Origin: JBMDXB01 sp048594885
Lineage (GTDB): Bacteria; Acidobacteriota; Vicinamibacteria; Vicinamibacterales; 2-12-FULL-66-21
Direction: 5' to 3'
Length of the DNA: 64,000 bases
NCBI GenBank assembly: GCA_048594885.1
Contig: JBMDXB010000030.1
Coordinates: 124,001 to 188,000 of the forward strand
Part shown: positions 25,173 to 33,532 of the stretch, one piece after another
Layout of the letters: every line of letters starts with the position of its first letter
How positions within the stretch are numbered: position 1 is the first letter of the stretch
The notes under the pieces: generated by a model
What the model saw: only the letters and a program-made list of their open reading frames with translations
What the model was told of the DNA's origin: nothing
The model's database searches: none
Position numbers and translations under genes: made by a program

Positions 25173-27193
25173 GCGCTATCACTGCGCTCGGCCTGATGGC
25201 GGCCGGCTTCGGCGCCGCCGCGTTCCTCACGCTCGTGGCGCCCTCGGCTCGCGCGGCGCGCGTGCTCACGGCGCTCGGCACCGCCATCGGCTGCAGCGCC
25301 GGCCTCGCGGCGGCGCTGATGGTCCTGCTGTCCGGAGAGCCGGCATCCGCGACGTTCCCGCACCTCGTCGCCGCCGCCGGCGGGATTGCCATCACGGTCG
25401 ATCGTCTGGGCGCGCTCTTTCTGGCGCTCGTGTCGAGCATCGGCCTGTTGGCCGCCATCTACGGCGCGAGCTACACGGCGGAGTACGACGGCCGCCGCTC
25501 GCTGCGCGCGTTCGGCGTGATGTTCAGCGGCTTCCTGCTTGGCATGGCGCTCGTGCCGTGCGCCGGCAACGTCTTCACGTTCCTGCTGGCGTGGGAGCTG
25601 ATGGCGGTGACGTCGTACTTCCTGGTCATGACGGAAAGCGACGACGCAGACGCGCGTGAAGCCGGCTTGTGGTACGCGGCGATGACGCACCTCGGGCTCG
25701 TGCTGCTGCTGCCGATGTTCCTCCTGCTTGCCCCGTCGCCGGGCGCGACCACGTTCGCCGACCTCCGTACCTCGGCCGCAGGACTGCCGCCGGCGATTCG
25801 AAACACCGGGTTCCTGCTGGCGCTCACCGCGTTCGGCTCGAAGGCCGGCATCATGCCGCTGCACGTGTGGCTGCCGCGTGCGCACCCGGCCGCGCCCTCG
25901 CACGTGTCGGCGCTGATGTCGGGCGTCATGATCAAGCTTGGCATCTACGGGTTCCTGCGCGTCGGCGCCGACATCCTCGGCGCCGGACCGGCGTGGTGGG
26001 GCGGCGCCGTGCTGCTCGCCGGCTCGATCACGGCGCTCGGCGGCGTGCTGTACGCGCTCGCCGACAACGACCTCAAGCGCCTGCTCGCCTATTCCTCGGT
26101 CGAGAACACCGGCATCATCCTGCTCGGCATCGGTGCCGGCCTCGTGCTTCGCAGCTACGGCCTGGAGCCGCTCGCGGTCGCCGGCTTCACCGCGGCACTG
26201 CTGCACATCGTCAACCACGCCTGTTTCAAGGCGCTGCTCTTCTTCGGGGCCGGAAGCGTGCTGCAGCAGGCGCACACGCGCAGCATGGAGCGCATGGGCG
26301 GCCTCGTGAAGGGCATGCCGCAGACCGCGCTCTTCTTCCTGGTTGGATCCGCGGCGGCCGCCGCGCTTCCGCCGCTGAACGGCTTCGCGTCGGAGTGGAT
26401 GGTCTTTCAGGCGCTGCTGTCCGGTGGACGCATTCCGCCGCCGGGCGGCGCCATCGGCACGCCGCTCGCCGTCGGCGTGCTCGCGCTGACGAGTGGCCTC
26501 GCGGCCGCCTGCTTCGTCAAGGCCTTCGGCATCAGCTTCCTGGCCATGCCGCGCTCGGACGCCGCGGCGCGCGCACGCGATCCGCACTGGTCCGCGCGCG
26601 CCGTCATGGGCGCGCTCGCCGCCGGCTGCGTACTCCTCGGACTTCTCGCGCCACGAATCGCCGGCGTCGTCTCGCCCGCGATTGACACGGCCAATGCTGC
26701 GGCGGGTTCCGCGGGCACCGCGCGCGTGTGGCTCATCGCACCGGGCGGATTGGCGCAGGCCTCGCCGCTCCTCGTTGCCGTCCTGCTGTTCGCCGTCGCG
26801 GCGATCGCGATGGCCGCTGTTCGCGCCCGCGGCTTCCATCTGCGCTACGCCGACACGTGGGGCTGCGGCCGCCTGCGCCAGACGCCGCGGATGGAGTACA
26901 CCGCCTCCGCGTTCGCCGAGCCGCTGCGGCGCGTGTTCTCGGAGCTCTATCGTCCGACCGAAGATCTCAGCATCAGCGTTCATCCCGAGTCGCGGTATTT
27001 CCTGCGCTCGATTACCTACGCGAGCGCTGTCGTGCCGTGGTTCGAGACGGCGTTGTACGAGCCACTCGTGCGCGCCGTGCGCGAGGTCGCTACCCGCGTG
27101 CGCCGGCTTCAGGCCGGCTCGATCCATCTTTATCTGCTGTATGTGACGGGCGCGCTCATCGTCACGCTCGCCTACGCGTGGTGGTACCGATGA
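25169..27193 (+). CDS. hyfB: Hydrogenase-4 component B-like antiporter subunit
   Basis: A 674-residue, very hydrophobic protein of the NuoL/MrpA/HyfB family with about 15-16 transmembrane helices. Key proton-channel residues are visible: the Glu in LLAWELMAVTSYFLVM, the Lys in GSKAGIMPLHVWLPRAHPAAP, a further Lys in VMIKLGIYGF, and NDLKRLLAYSSVENTG. After the antiporter core comes a C-terminal extension (about 550-674) with soluble and amphipathic parts and a last helix, as in HyfB. It should move H+ or Na+ across the membrane. The start at 25169 overlaps the previous stop (ATGA). Confidence 0.92.
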   Translation: MSAITALGLMAAGFGAAAFLTLVAPSARAARVLTALGTAIGCSAGLAAALMVLLSGEPASATFPHLVAAAGGIAITVDRLGALFLALVSSIGLLAAIYGASYTAEYDGRRSLRAFGVMFSGFLLGMALVPCAGNVFTFLLAWELMAVTSYFLVMTESDDADAREAGLWYAAMTHLGLVLLLPMFLLLAPSPGATTFADLRTSAAGLPPAIRNTGFLLALTAFGSKAGIMPLHVWLPRAHPAAPSHVSALMSGVMIKLGIYGFLRVGADILGAGPAWWGGAVLLAGSITALGGVLYALADNDLKRLLAYSSVENTGIILLGIGAGLVLRSYGLEPLAVAGFTAALLHIVNHACFKALLFFGAGSVLQQAHTRSMERMGGLVKGMPQTALFFLVGSAAAAALPPLNGFASEWMVFQALLSGGRIPPPGGAIGTPLAVGVLALTSGLAAACFVKAFGISFLAMPRSDAAARARDPHWSARAVMGALAAGCVLLGLLAPRIAGVVSPAIDTANAAAGSAGTARVWLIAPGGLAQASPLLVAVLLFAVAAIAMAAVRARGFHLRYADTWGCGRLRQTPRMEYTASAFAEPLRRVFSELYRPTEDLSISVHPESRYFLRSITYASAVVPWFETALYEPLVRAVREVATRVRRLQAGSIHLYLLYVTGALIVTLAYAWWYR

Positions 27194-28131
27194 TGCGTTA
27201 CGCGCTCATCGGGTTGCAGACGCTGCTCGCCATCGGCCTGGCACCCGCGCTCGTCGGCTTCATCCGCTGGATGAAGGCGCGGCTCCAGGGACGTCGCGGA
27301 GCCCCGCCCTGGCAGCCGTACTTCGAGCTGCGGAAACTGTTCGGCAAGGAGACCGTCGTCTCGCACACCGCGTCGTGGGTGTTCCGCGCGACGCCTTTCA
27401 TCGTCTTCGGCACCAGCGTGGTTGTCGCCTCTCTCGTCCCGCTCGTGCTCGCGACATCCGATCCGAACGTCGCCGGCGACCTGTTCGCGGTCGTGTACCT
27501 GCTGCTCCTGGGAACGTTCTTCCTCGCGCTTGCCGGGCTCGACACCGGCTCTCCGTTCGGCGGCATGGGATCGTCGCGCGAGATGACCGTCGCGGCGTTG
27601 ACGGAACCGACCGTGGCCATGGCGATCGTCGCGCTGGCGATCGGCGCTGGATCGACCGGCTTTTCGCACATCATCGCTCGCACGATCGCCGAGCCCGCGG
27701 CGGCCCTCGGTCCGGGTCACCTTCTCGGCTTCGCCGCGTTGTTCATTGCGACGCTCGCCGAGACCGGACGGCTTCCCGTCGACAACCCGTCCACGCACCT
27801 GGAACTGACGATGATCCACGAGGCGATGGTGCTGGAGTACTCGGGCCCATACCTCGCGCTGCTCGAGTGGGCCGCCGCGCTCAAGCTGCTGGTCTTCTTC
27901 GCGCTCGCGGCCAACCTGTTCATGCCGTGGGGCATCGCCGTGTCGATGTCTCCGGCTGCGCTCGCGATCGGGGTCGCGGCACTCGTCCTGAAATTGTCTG
28001 TGCTTGCCGTCGTGGTGGCCGTGCTCGAGACTCGCGTCGCGAAGCTCCGGCTGTTCCGCGTCCCCGAGCTGCTCAGCGCGTCGTTCGTCCTCGCGCTGCT
28101 CGCCGTGATGGCGACGTTCCTGACGAAGTGA
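27190..28131 (+). CDS. hyfC: Hydrogenase-4 component C-like subunit (NuoH family)
   Basis: A 313-residue membrane subunit of the NuoH/HycD/HyfC family with about eight helices. Conserved loop motifs are LRKLFGKETV near residue 48, GSSREMTVAALTEPT, and RLPVDNPSTHLELTMIHEAM, which in complex I line the quinone cavity and its charged exit. It anchors the peripheral arm to the membrane and couples it to ion pumping. Two adjacent ATG codons (27190 and 27193) are possible starts, and the first overlaps the hyfB stop. The gene ends with the TGATG overlap to the next. Confidence 0.92.
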   Translation: MMRYALIGLQTLLAIGLAPALVGFIRWMKARLQGRRGAPPWQPYFELRKLFGKETVVSHTASWVFRATPFIVFGTSVVVASLVPLVLATSDPNVAGDLFAVVYLLLLGTFFLALAGLDTGSPFGGMGSSREMTVAALTEPTVAMAIVALAIGAGSTGFSHIIARTIAEPAAALGPGHLLGFAALFIATLAETGRLPVDNPSTHLELTMIHEAMVLEYSGPYLALLEWAAALKLLVFFALAANLFMPWGIAVSMSPAALAIGVAALVLKLSVLAVVVAVLETRVAKLRLFRVPELLSASFVLALLAVMATFLTK

Positions 28132-28793
28132 TGCCCGTGCGAACCGTCTTCTCGCAACTCGTGATGCTCGGCAGCAGCGGCATGCTGCTCACGGCCCTCA
28201 TCGTGCTCTGGCGGAAGAGCATCCCGTCGTACATCACCGCGTATCGCTGGCAGTCGTGGGTGCTGGCGGCGCTGACCGCCGTCGTCGGCCGATTCAGCGG
28301 CGAGCCGCACCTGTATCTCGTCGCAGGCGCGCTGCTCGTGCTGAAGGGCATGGCCATCCCGCGGCTGCTGCGGACCATGCAGCAGCGGGTGGGAATCGAG
28401 CGGCAGATCGCGCCGTACGTGAACACGCAAATTTCGCTGCTGATTGCCGGACTGCTCGTGCTGTTCGCCTACGCGCTCGCCAGGCCGTGGGTGCTCGTCA
28501 GCCGGCTGCCGACGCGCGAAGGCCTGCCGCTGGCGATGGCGCTGCTCTTCGTCTCGCTCTTCATCATCGTCACGCGGAAGAAGGCGATCACGCAGGTCAT
28601 CGGCTTCCTGATGCTCGAGAACTCGATCGCGCTGCTGGCCGCCGTCGGCACGCACGGCGTGCCGCTGCTCGTCGAGATCGGGGTATCGCTCGACGCGCTG
28701 ATGGTGTTCCTCGTCATGCAGATCTTCGTCTACCACATCCACGAGACGTTCGACACGATCGCCGTCGACGAGCTGACGCGGCTGAAGCACTGA
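28131..28793 (+). CDS. hyfE: Hydrogenase-4 component E-like subunit (NuoK-related)
   Basis: A 220-residue membrane protein with about six helices, matching HyfE in length. The helix FLMLENSIALLAAVG carries the conserved membrane Glu corresponding to NuoK, and the protein has a second polar segment LVEIGVSLDALMVFLVMQ. It would be part of the proton path between the HyfC- and HyfF-like subunits. The ATG shares a base with the hyfC stop (TGATG). It ends four bases before the next start. No HyfD gene lies next to it, unlike in E. coli. Confidence 0.88.
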   Translation: MPVRTVFSQLVMLGSSGMLLTALIVLWRKSIPSYITAYRWQSWVLAALTAVVGRFSGEPHLYLVAGALLVLKGMAIPRLLRTMQQRVGIERQIAPYVNTQISLLIAGLLVLFAYALARPWVLVSRLPTREGLPLAMALLFVSLFIIVTRKKAITQVIGFLMLENSIALLAAVGTHGVPLLVEIGVSLDALMVFLVMQIFVYHIHETFDTIAVDELTRLKH

Positions 28794-28796
28794 CCC

Positions 28797-30266
28797 ATGC
28801 TGTATCTGCTGTTGCTGCTGCCGCCGCTGCTCTCCGCCTGTGTCGCGGCGCTGCTCCGTTCCGGCTCGCGCGTCGCGGGGTGGACGGGTGTCGGCCTGGC
28901 CGCCGTGTCATTCGGCGCGGCCGCGGCGCTGACCACTTCGGTGATCGCCGGGGGCCCGGTCGAGAGCTGGAAGGGGGCAGGCGATCTCTGGCGGATAGAC
29001 GCGTTGTCTGCGCTGCTCGCCCTCTGCATCGCCTTCGTGGCGATGCTGACGACGGCGCTCGCACCAGGTCTGCACGCGGACGATGCGCTCACCGCCGACG
29101 ATCGCACGCGCACGAGGCGCCTGCGCATTTACATGGGCGCGTTCACGTTCGCGATGCTGCTCGCGGTCACCGTGCAGAACGTGGCGCTCATGTGGGTCGC
29201 GATCGAGGCGACGACCATCGCATCCGCGCTGGCCATCCCGCTGCACCGCACGCGCGCGTCGGTGGAAGCGTCGTGGAAGTATCTGCTCGTGTGCTCCGTC
29301 GGGATCGCCCTCGCCTTCACCGGCACGATCCTCGCCTACTTCGATTTCGTCTCGACGGCGGGCGAAGTGCACGGGGCGCTGAACTGGACCGTCCTGCGCG
29401 CGGCGGCCCCGTCGTTCCACCGCGAGCTGTTGCAGGTGGCGTTCGCGTTCATCCTGATCGGCTACGGGACGAAGGCCGGCCTGGCGCCGATGCATACATG
29501 GCTGCCGGACGCGCACTCGGAAGCGCCGTCGCCCATCTCCGCGATGATGTCCGGCGTGCTGCTCGCTGTTGCGATGTATGCCATCGCACGGTGGAAGGCG
29601 GTCATCGACGCGGCGATCGATCCGTCCTTCACCAGCGGGCTCCTCCTCGCGTTCGGGCTGCTGTCGGTCGGGATCGGCACCTTCACGCTCGTGCTGCAGC
29701 ATCACTACAAGCGCATGCTCGCCTATTCGAGCGTGGAGCACATGGGGCTCGTCGCGATCGGCCTCGCACTGGGGCCGCTCGGCGCGTTCGCCGCCTGGCT
29801 GCACGTCGTCAACCACGCGGTCGCCAAGTCGAGCAGCTTCCTGCTGGCGGGGCGAATACTCCATCGCTACAAGACGACGGAAATTGCGGGTGTTACCGGG
29901 CTGCTGCGTGTCATGCCGTGGACGGGCGGGCTGTTTGCCGCAGGTATCCTCGCGCTGATCGGGCTGCCACCCTTCGGCCTGTTCGTGTCGGAATTTCTCC
30001 TCGTCAAGGCCATCGTCGCCGACGGCCGGCTGTGGCTGGCGCCCGTCCTGCTGCTGTTGCTGCTGACGGCGTTCATTTCTCTCCTCGGCCACCTGAACCG
30101 GATGCTGTACGGTCCCGTGCCGGCTGGCGTCATCGCCGGAGAACAGCATGCCTGGCCCGTCGCCGTCCTGCTGCTGCCCGCGGCTGTTCTCGTCGTGCTC
30201 GGTGTGACGTTGCCGGAACCTGTATCGCTGCTGATCGATCAGACGGTCGGCACGCTGCTGCCATGA
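28797..30266 (+). CDS. hyfF: Hydrogenase-4 component F-like antiporter subunit
   Basis: A 489-residue protein of the NuoN/NuoM/HyfF antiporter family with about 14 helices. The conserved Glu is in VAIEATTIASALAIP, and the loop GTKAGLAPMHTWLPDAHSEAPSP is typical of the family. The segment HHYKRMLAYSSVEHMG gives another conserved Lys. In contrast to the HyfB-like subunit, the helix after the conserved loop reads GVLLAVAMYAI with no Lys at the position seen as VMIKLGIYG there. It should be the second ion-translocating unit of the complex. The stop overlaps the large-subunit ATG (ATGA). Confidence 0.92.
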   Translation: MLYLLLLLPPLLSACVAALLRSGSRVAGWTGVGLAAVSFGAAAALTTSVIAGGPVESWKGAGDLWRIDALSALLALCIAFVAMLTTALAPGLHADDALTADDRTRTRRLRIYMGAFTFAMLLAVTVQNVALMWVAIEATTIASALAIPLHRTRASVEASWKYLLVCSVGIALAFTGTILAYFDFVSTAGEVHGALNWTVLRAAAPSFHRELLQVAFAFILIGYGTKAGLAPMHTWLPDAHSEAPSPISAMMSGVLLAVAMYAIARWKAVIDAAIDPSFTSGLLLAFGLLSVGIGTFTLVLQHHYKRMLAYSSVEHMGLVAIGLALGPLGAFAAWLHVVNHAVAKSSSFLLAGRILHRYKTTEIAGVTGLLRVMPWTGGLFAAGILALIGLPPFGLFVSEFLLVKAIVADGRLWLAPVLLLLLLTAFISLLGHLNRMLYGPVPAGVIAGEQHAWPVAVLLLPAAVLVVLGVTLPEPVSLLIDQTVGTLLP

Positions 30267-31837
30267 CTGTTCGCGAGCGCGTGGAGCGCACCGTTTCTGC
30301 CGCGGGGATCGACGTGATCGCTGCGGCGTCACCGCGGCCCGGCGAAGTGCACGTCACGGTCGGCCTGGAGAGAGTCGCCGACCTCGCGCGAATCGCGATC
30401 GGCGAGCTCGGTCTCGATCTGATCCTCGTTGCAGCCGATGACCGCCGCCGGGAGGCCGGCTGCTTCTACACGCACTACCTGTTCGCGCATCGCGGCGAGA
30501 ACTGGTTCCTTCACGCGTCGGCGGCGGTCGATGCGGCCGTTCCCACAGTCCCTTCTCTGGCGGCGTTGTCGTATCCGGCGTCGCGGTTCGAGAGAGAGGT
30601 CAGAGACCTGTTCGGCATCGTGCCGCTGGGCCATCCGGATCCCGGTCCGCTGGTGAAGCATGGCTTCTGGCCCGCCCCCTACCACCCGCTCCGCCGCGAC
30701 GCCGAGGCCCCGTCATTTGCGGACGACGGGCAGCCGTTTCCATTCACCCAGGTGGGCGGCGAAGGTGTGTACGAGATTCCGGTCGGGCCGGTACACGCAG
30801 GCGTGATCGAGCCGGGACACTTCCGGTTCAGCGTCATGGGCGAGACGGTCATCAATCTCAGGACGCGGCTGTACTTCACGCACAAGGGAACGGAGAAGCT
30901 CTTCGAAGGACGGGCACCCGCAGCGGGCGTCGAGCTCGCGGAGCGCATTTCAGGCGATACGTCCGTCGGCCATGCGCTGGCGTTCTGCCAGGCGATCGAG
31001 TCGGCGACGCGAGTCGATGTGCCGGAGCGCGCCCGTCTGCTCCGCGTGATGCTGCTCGAGCTCGAGCGGCTCTACAACCACGTCGCGGACGTGGGCGCGA
31101 TCGCGAACGACACGGGGTTCGCCGTCGCGCATGCGCACTGCTATCGCATTCGCGAGCGCCTGTTGCGCCTCAACAAGCGGCTGACCGGCTCGCGCCTGCT
31201 CCGGGGTGTGCTGACGCCGGGCGGCCTGCAGCGGGATCTCGACGTCCCCGTTGATCTCGCAGCGGACGTGCGCGCGGCGATTGCCGACTTCGACGAGATC
31301 GCCGGCATCAGCCTGAGAAACACGCTGTTGATGGACCGGCTCGAAGGAACCGGCGTTCTACGCAGCGACCTGGCGCGCGACCACGGCGCGCTTGGTTACG
31401 TCGGGCGCGCGTCCGGCCTTGACATCGACGTACGGCGCGATCATCCGTTCGCCGCCTACGAACGGCTGTCATTCCGTGTCGCCGTACAATCGACGGGCGA
31501 CGTCAAGGCGCGCACGGCGGTCAGGCTCGACGAAGTGCACGAGTCGGCGTCGCTCATCGAGCAGGCGGTGAACCGGCTCGCCGCGGGCCCCATCCACTCA
31601 CCCGTGCCGCCGCCTGAGGCCTTCGCCGCCGCCTTCGGGATCGTCGAGGGCTGGCGCGGCCGCATCGTGCACTGGGTGATGACGGCCGCTGACGGCACGC
31701 TGCACCGCGTCAAAGTCGTCGATCCGTCGTTCTTCAACTGGCCGGCGCTCTCCTATTGCCTCGAAGGGAACATCGTCCCGGACTTTCCGCTGTGCAACAA
31801 ATCGTTCAACCAATCGTATTCGGGCAACGATCTGTAA
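30263..31837 (+). CDS. hyfG: Hydrogenase-like large subunit (NuoC-NuoD fusion) without NiFe ligands
   Basis: A 524-residue fusion of a NuoC-like 30-kDa domain (about 1-145; FEREVRDLFGIVPLGHPD) and a NuoD/HycE-like 49-kDa domain (about 165-524). Functional HycE/HyfG binds Ni-Fe through two CxxC pairs. Here the first pair is replaced by ERISGDTSVGH (Ser230 and Thr233). The second is replaced by NQSYSGND at 516-523 (Ser518 and Gly521). The protein also stops right there, so there is no C-terminal peptide for a maturation protease. It cannot be a NiFe hydrogenase; the pattern is that of the Ehr (energy-converting hydrogenase-related) group, whose reaction is unknown. Start chosen by ATGA overlap with hyfF. 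Confidence 0.9.
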   Translation: MTVRERVERTVSAAGIDVIAAASPRPGEVHVTVGLERVADLARIAIGELGLDLILVAADDRRREAGCFYTHYLFAHRGENWFLHASAAVDAAVPTVPSLAALSYPASRFEREVRDLFGIVPLGHPDPGPLVKHGFWPAPYHPLRRDAEAPSFADDGQPFPFTQVGGEGVYEIPVGPVHAGVIEPGHFRFSVMGETVINLRTRLYFTHKGTEKLFEGRAPAAGVELAERISGDTSVGHALAFCQAIESATRVDVPERARLLRVMLLELERLYNHVADVGAIANDTGFAVAHAHCYRIRERLLRLNKRLTGSRLLRGVLTPGGLQRDLDVPVDLAADVRAAIADFDEIAGISLRNTLLMDRLEGTGVLRSDLARDHGALGYVGRASGLDIDVRRDHPFAAYERLSFRVAVQSTGDVKARTAVRLDEVHESASLIEQAVNRLAAGPIHSPVPPPEAFAAAFGIVEGWRGRIVHWVMTAADGTLHRVKVVDPSFFNWPALSYCLEGNIVPDFPLCNKSFNQSYSGNDL

Positions 31838-31849
31838 TCTAATGAGCGC

Positions 31850-32209
31850 ATGCCGAAGCTGACCGTTGAAGGGTACGGGACGTTCGAGGTCGACCACGGG
31901 AAGCGCCTGGTGCTGGCGCTCGAACAGGACGCAGGCGTCGATCAACTGCACGCCTGCGGCGGCAACGCGCGCTGCACGACGTGCCGCGTCGAGTTCGTCG
32001 AAGGCGAGCCGGATCGCATGACCGTCGCGGAGCGCGACGTTCTGGCGGCCAAGGGAGCCAGCGGCGTGCGGCTGTCATGTCAGATCGTCTGCGATCACGA
32101 CATGGCGGTGCGCGCGATCAGCCGCCTCGACGGCAGCGGGCGGCCCGATCCCGGCCGCACTCCCGAGCCGCACATCACGCCGTCGCCGGAGTGGATCCCG
32201 ACGGTGTAG
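31850..32209 (+). CDS. [2Fe-2S] ferredoxin, last gene of the Ehr cluster
   Basis: A 119-residue protein with a plant/adrenodoxin-type [2Fe-2S] domain. The ligands are Cys36, Cys42, Cys45 (ACGGNARCTTC) and Cys77 (LSCQIVC). The last 30 residues are a Pro-rich tail with no recognised domain. It begins 12 bases after the large-subunit stop, with a TAATCT/TCTAAT hexamer and GAGCGC before the ATG, so it may also be transcribed from its own nearly leaderless start. The operon lacks HyfA- and HyfH-type 4Fe-4S subunits, so this protein is a candidate electron carrier for the complex. That link is inference from position. Confidence 0.85.
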   Translation: MPKLTVEGYGTFEVDHGKRLVLALEQDAGVDQLHACGGNARCTTCRVEFVEGEPDRMTVAERDVLAAKGASGVRLSCQIVCDHDMAVRAISRLDGSGRPDPGRTPEPHITPSPEWIPTV

Positions 32210-32211
32210 TC

Positions 32212-32227
32212 CAGCCCTTCAGGGCTG
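32212..32227. terminator. Short hairpin between convergent genes
   Basis: CAGCCCT and AGGGCTG form a 7-bp stem with a two-base loop, three bases after the ferredoxin stop and seven before the convergent SDR stop. No U-run follows, so termination is only possible, not shown. Confidence 0.4.
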
Positions 32228-32233
32228 CACCGC

Positions 32234-33250
32234 TCAGGAATAGCGCTGACGGATCGTGGGGATCAGGTATTCGCTGAACGCGCGCTGGAAATCGTAGCGC
32301 GGCGCGAATCCCCAGTCGCGGCGGGCCGCGCCGTCGTTGACGTCCGCCGGCCAGGAATCGACGATCCCCTGACGCTTGCGATCGGTCTGCCAGGTAATCT
32401 GCGCGCCGGGAAACGCTTCGAGCACGACCCTGGCGATGTCGTCCGCTGAAGGGTTGAACGCCGCAACGTTGTAGGCCGTGCGCGTGAGCTGCTCCCGCGG
32501 CGCTGTGGCCAGCCGCAGCAGCGCGTCGACGCCGTCGGGCATGGCCATGAACGGAATCCGCGTGTCCGGCCGTACGAAGCAGGCGTACGGCTCCCCCTTC
32601 GCGGCGGCGTGGATCATCTCCGGCGCGTAGTCCGACGTCCCGCCGGACGGCACGGTCTCCGCTGAAATCAGCCCTGGAAACCGCACGCACCGGAAGTCGA
32701 CGCGGCCGCTGAGCGTATCGGCGGCGAGCTGCTTGTAGTGCCGCGCGTAGTACGTCCCCAGCATCTCGCAATACAGCTTGTTGCATCCGTACATCGTCGT
32801 CGGGTGGTTGAAGTCGTCCTCCGCGATCCTGCCGGCGCGCGCTTTCGTCTCGAGATCCGGCAGACCGTAGGCGGCAATGGATGATGGATACAGGAAGACG
32901 ACGGGCCGGCCGTGTGACACCGCCTCGTGCTGCGCGAACTCGAGGAGGTTGAGCGTGCCCTCGACGTTCACCTGGTGCGCCGCGATCGGCGTGAACTCGG
33001 CGCGGGTGGACAGCAGCGCGGCGAGATGGAAGATGCGCTCGACCTCGAATTCCGCGAGCACCCGCTCGAGCAGGCCTCGATCGAGGATCGATCCGGTGAT
33101 CTCGCGATCGACTTTGCGGCCAATTTCGGGATCGAGACGGTTGACGTCGAGCGTCACGATGGCGCGCTCGCGCCTTTCGGCGAGACGCTCGATCAGCCCG
33201 TGGCCGATCTCGCCGCCGGCTCCAGTAATGAGGACGACAGGTTTTCGCAC
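32234..33250 (-). CDS. Extended SDR, probably L-threonine 3-dehydrogenase type
   Basis: A 338-residue cytoplasmic NAD-dependent enzyme. The Rossmann motif is ITGAGGEIGHG at residues 8-18, the catalytic pair is in YGCNK (Tyr-x3-Lys), and the upstream Ser lies in YPSSIAAYG. Segments such as RFPGLISAETVPSGGT, SDYAPEMIHAA and IPFMAMPDGVDALL match SDR-type threonine dehydrogenases better than UDP-sugar epimerases. The product would be 2-amino-3-ketobutyrate from threonine. A nucleotide-sugar epimerase is the alternative. The start is GTG, preceded eight bases upstream by a perfect TATAAT. Confidence 0.75.
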   Translation of the reverse strand: MRKPVVLITGAGGEIGHGLIERLAERRERAIVTLDVNRLDPEIGRKVDREITGSILDRGLLERVLAEFEVERIFHLAALLSTRAEFTPIAAHQVNVEGTLNLLEFAQHEAVSHGRPVVFLYPSSIAAYGLPDLETKARAGRIAEDDFNHPTTMYGCNKLYCEMLGTYYARHYKQLAADTLSGRVDFRCVRFPGLISAETVPSGGTSDYAPEMIHAAAKGEPYACFVRPDTRIPFMAMPDGVDALLRLATAPREQLTRTAYNVAAFNPSADDIARVVLEAFPGAQITWQTDRKRQGIVDSWPADVNDGAARRDWGFAPRYDFQRAFSEYLIPTIRQRYS

Positions 33251-33258
33251 AACCGGGA

Positions 33259-33264
33259 ATTATA
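33259..33264 (-). promoter_or_regulatory. Likely -10 element, SDR gene
   Basis: TATAAT on the minus strand eight bases before the GTG start at 33250. The region where a -35 would lie is taken up by a GATCGCC tandem repeat, with no recognisable -35 sequence. Confidence 0.5.
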
Positions 33265-33268
33265 CTGT

Positions 33269-33301
33269 TCGCCGATCGCCGATCGCCGATCGCCGATCGC
33301 T
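33269..33301. repeat. GATCGCC heptamer tandem repeat
   Basis: About four and a half nearly perfect copies of GATCGCC directly upstream of the SDR promoter. The unit is close to the GATCAGC unit at 1613-1664. The 282-base gap to the next gene otherwise holds a GC-rich hairpin (33404-33450). Confidence 0.85.
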
Positions 33302-33403
33302 GGCCGCTGCCCGCGTGTCACGCTGCCATGCTTGTCACCGGCGCGCTGCGCGCAGCGGAGGAACGGAGGAACGGAGTGAGCTCGTTCGACGCCTCGGCAG
33401 AGA

Positions 33404-33450
33404 AGCGGGCGCGCGCCGGGCTCCGCCCGACGAAGCGCGGCGCGCCCGCT
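33404..33450. repeat. GC-rich palindrome
   Basis: AGCGGGCGCGCGCCG (33404-33418) pairs imperfectly with CGCGGCGCGCCCGCT (33436-33450) around a 17-base loop. It lies about 80 bases upstream of the M64 peptidase start. Its role is unknown, and it could be a repeat element or a leader hairpin. Confidence 0.5.
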
Positions 33451-33532
33451 GCTCATGCCGATAGTCGTCGAGATCCCTCTGCGTCCCTCGGCGCCTTGGC
33501 GCCCTCTGCGTTGTCTCAAGGAGCGTTGGAAC

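Noticed and set aside
24609..31837. Functional [NiFe] hydrogenase operon
   Set aside because: All four nickel-binding cysteines of the large subunit are replaced, the C-terminal processing peptide is absent, and no hyp maturation genes are in the window.
32234..33250. UDP-glucose 4-epimerase (galE)
   Set aside because: The SDR core is shared, but the PGLISAE, SDYAPEMIHAA and IPFMAMPDG segments fit SDR-type threonine dehydrogenase better; left as probable only.
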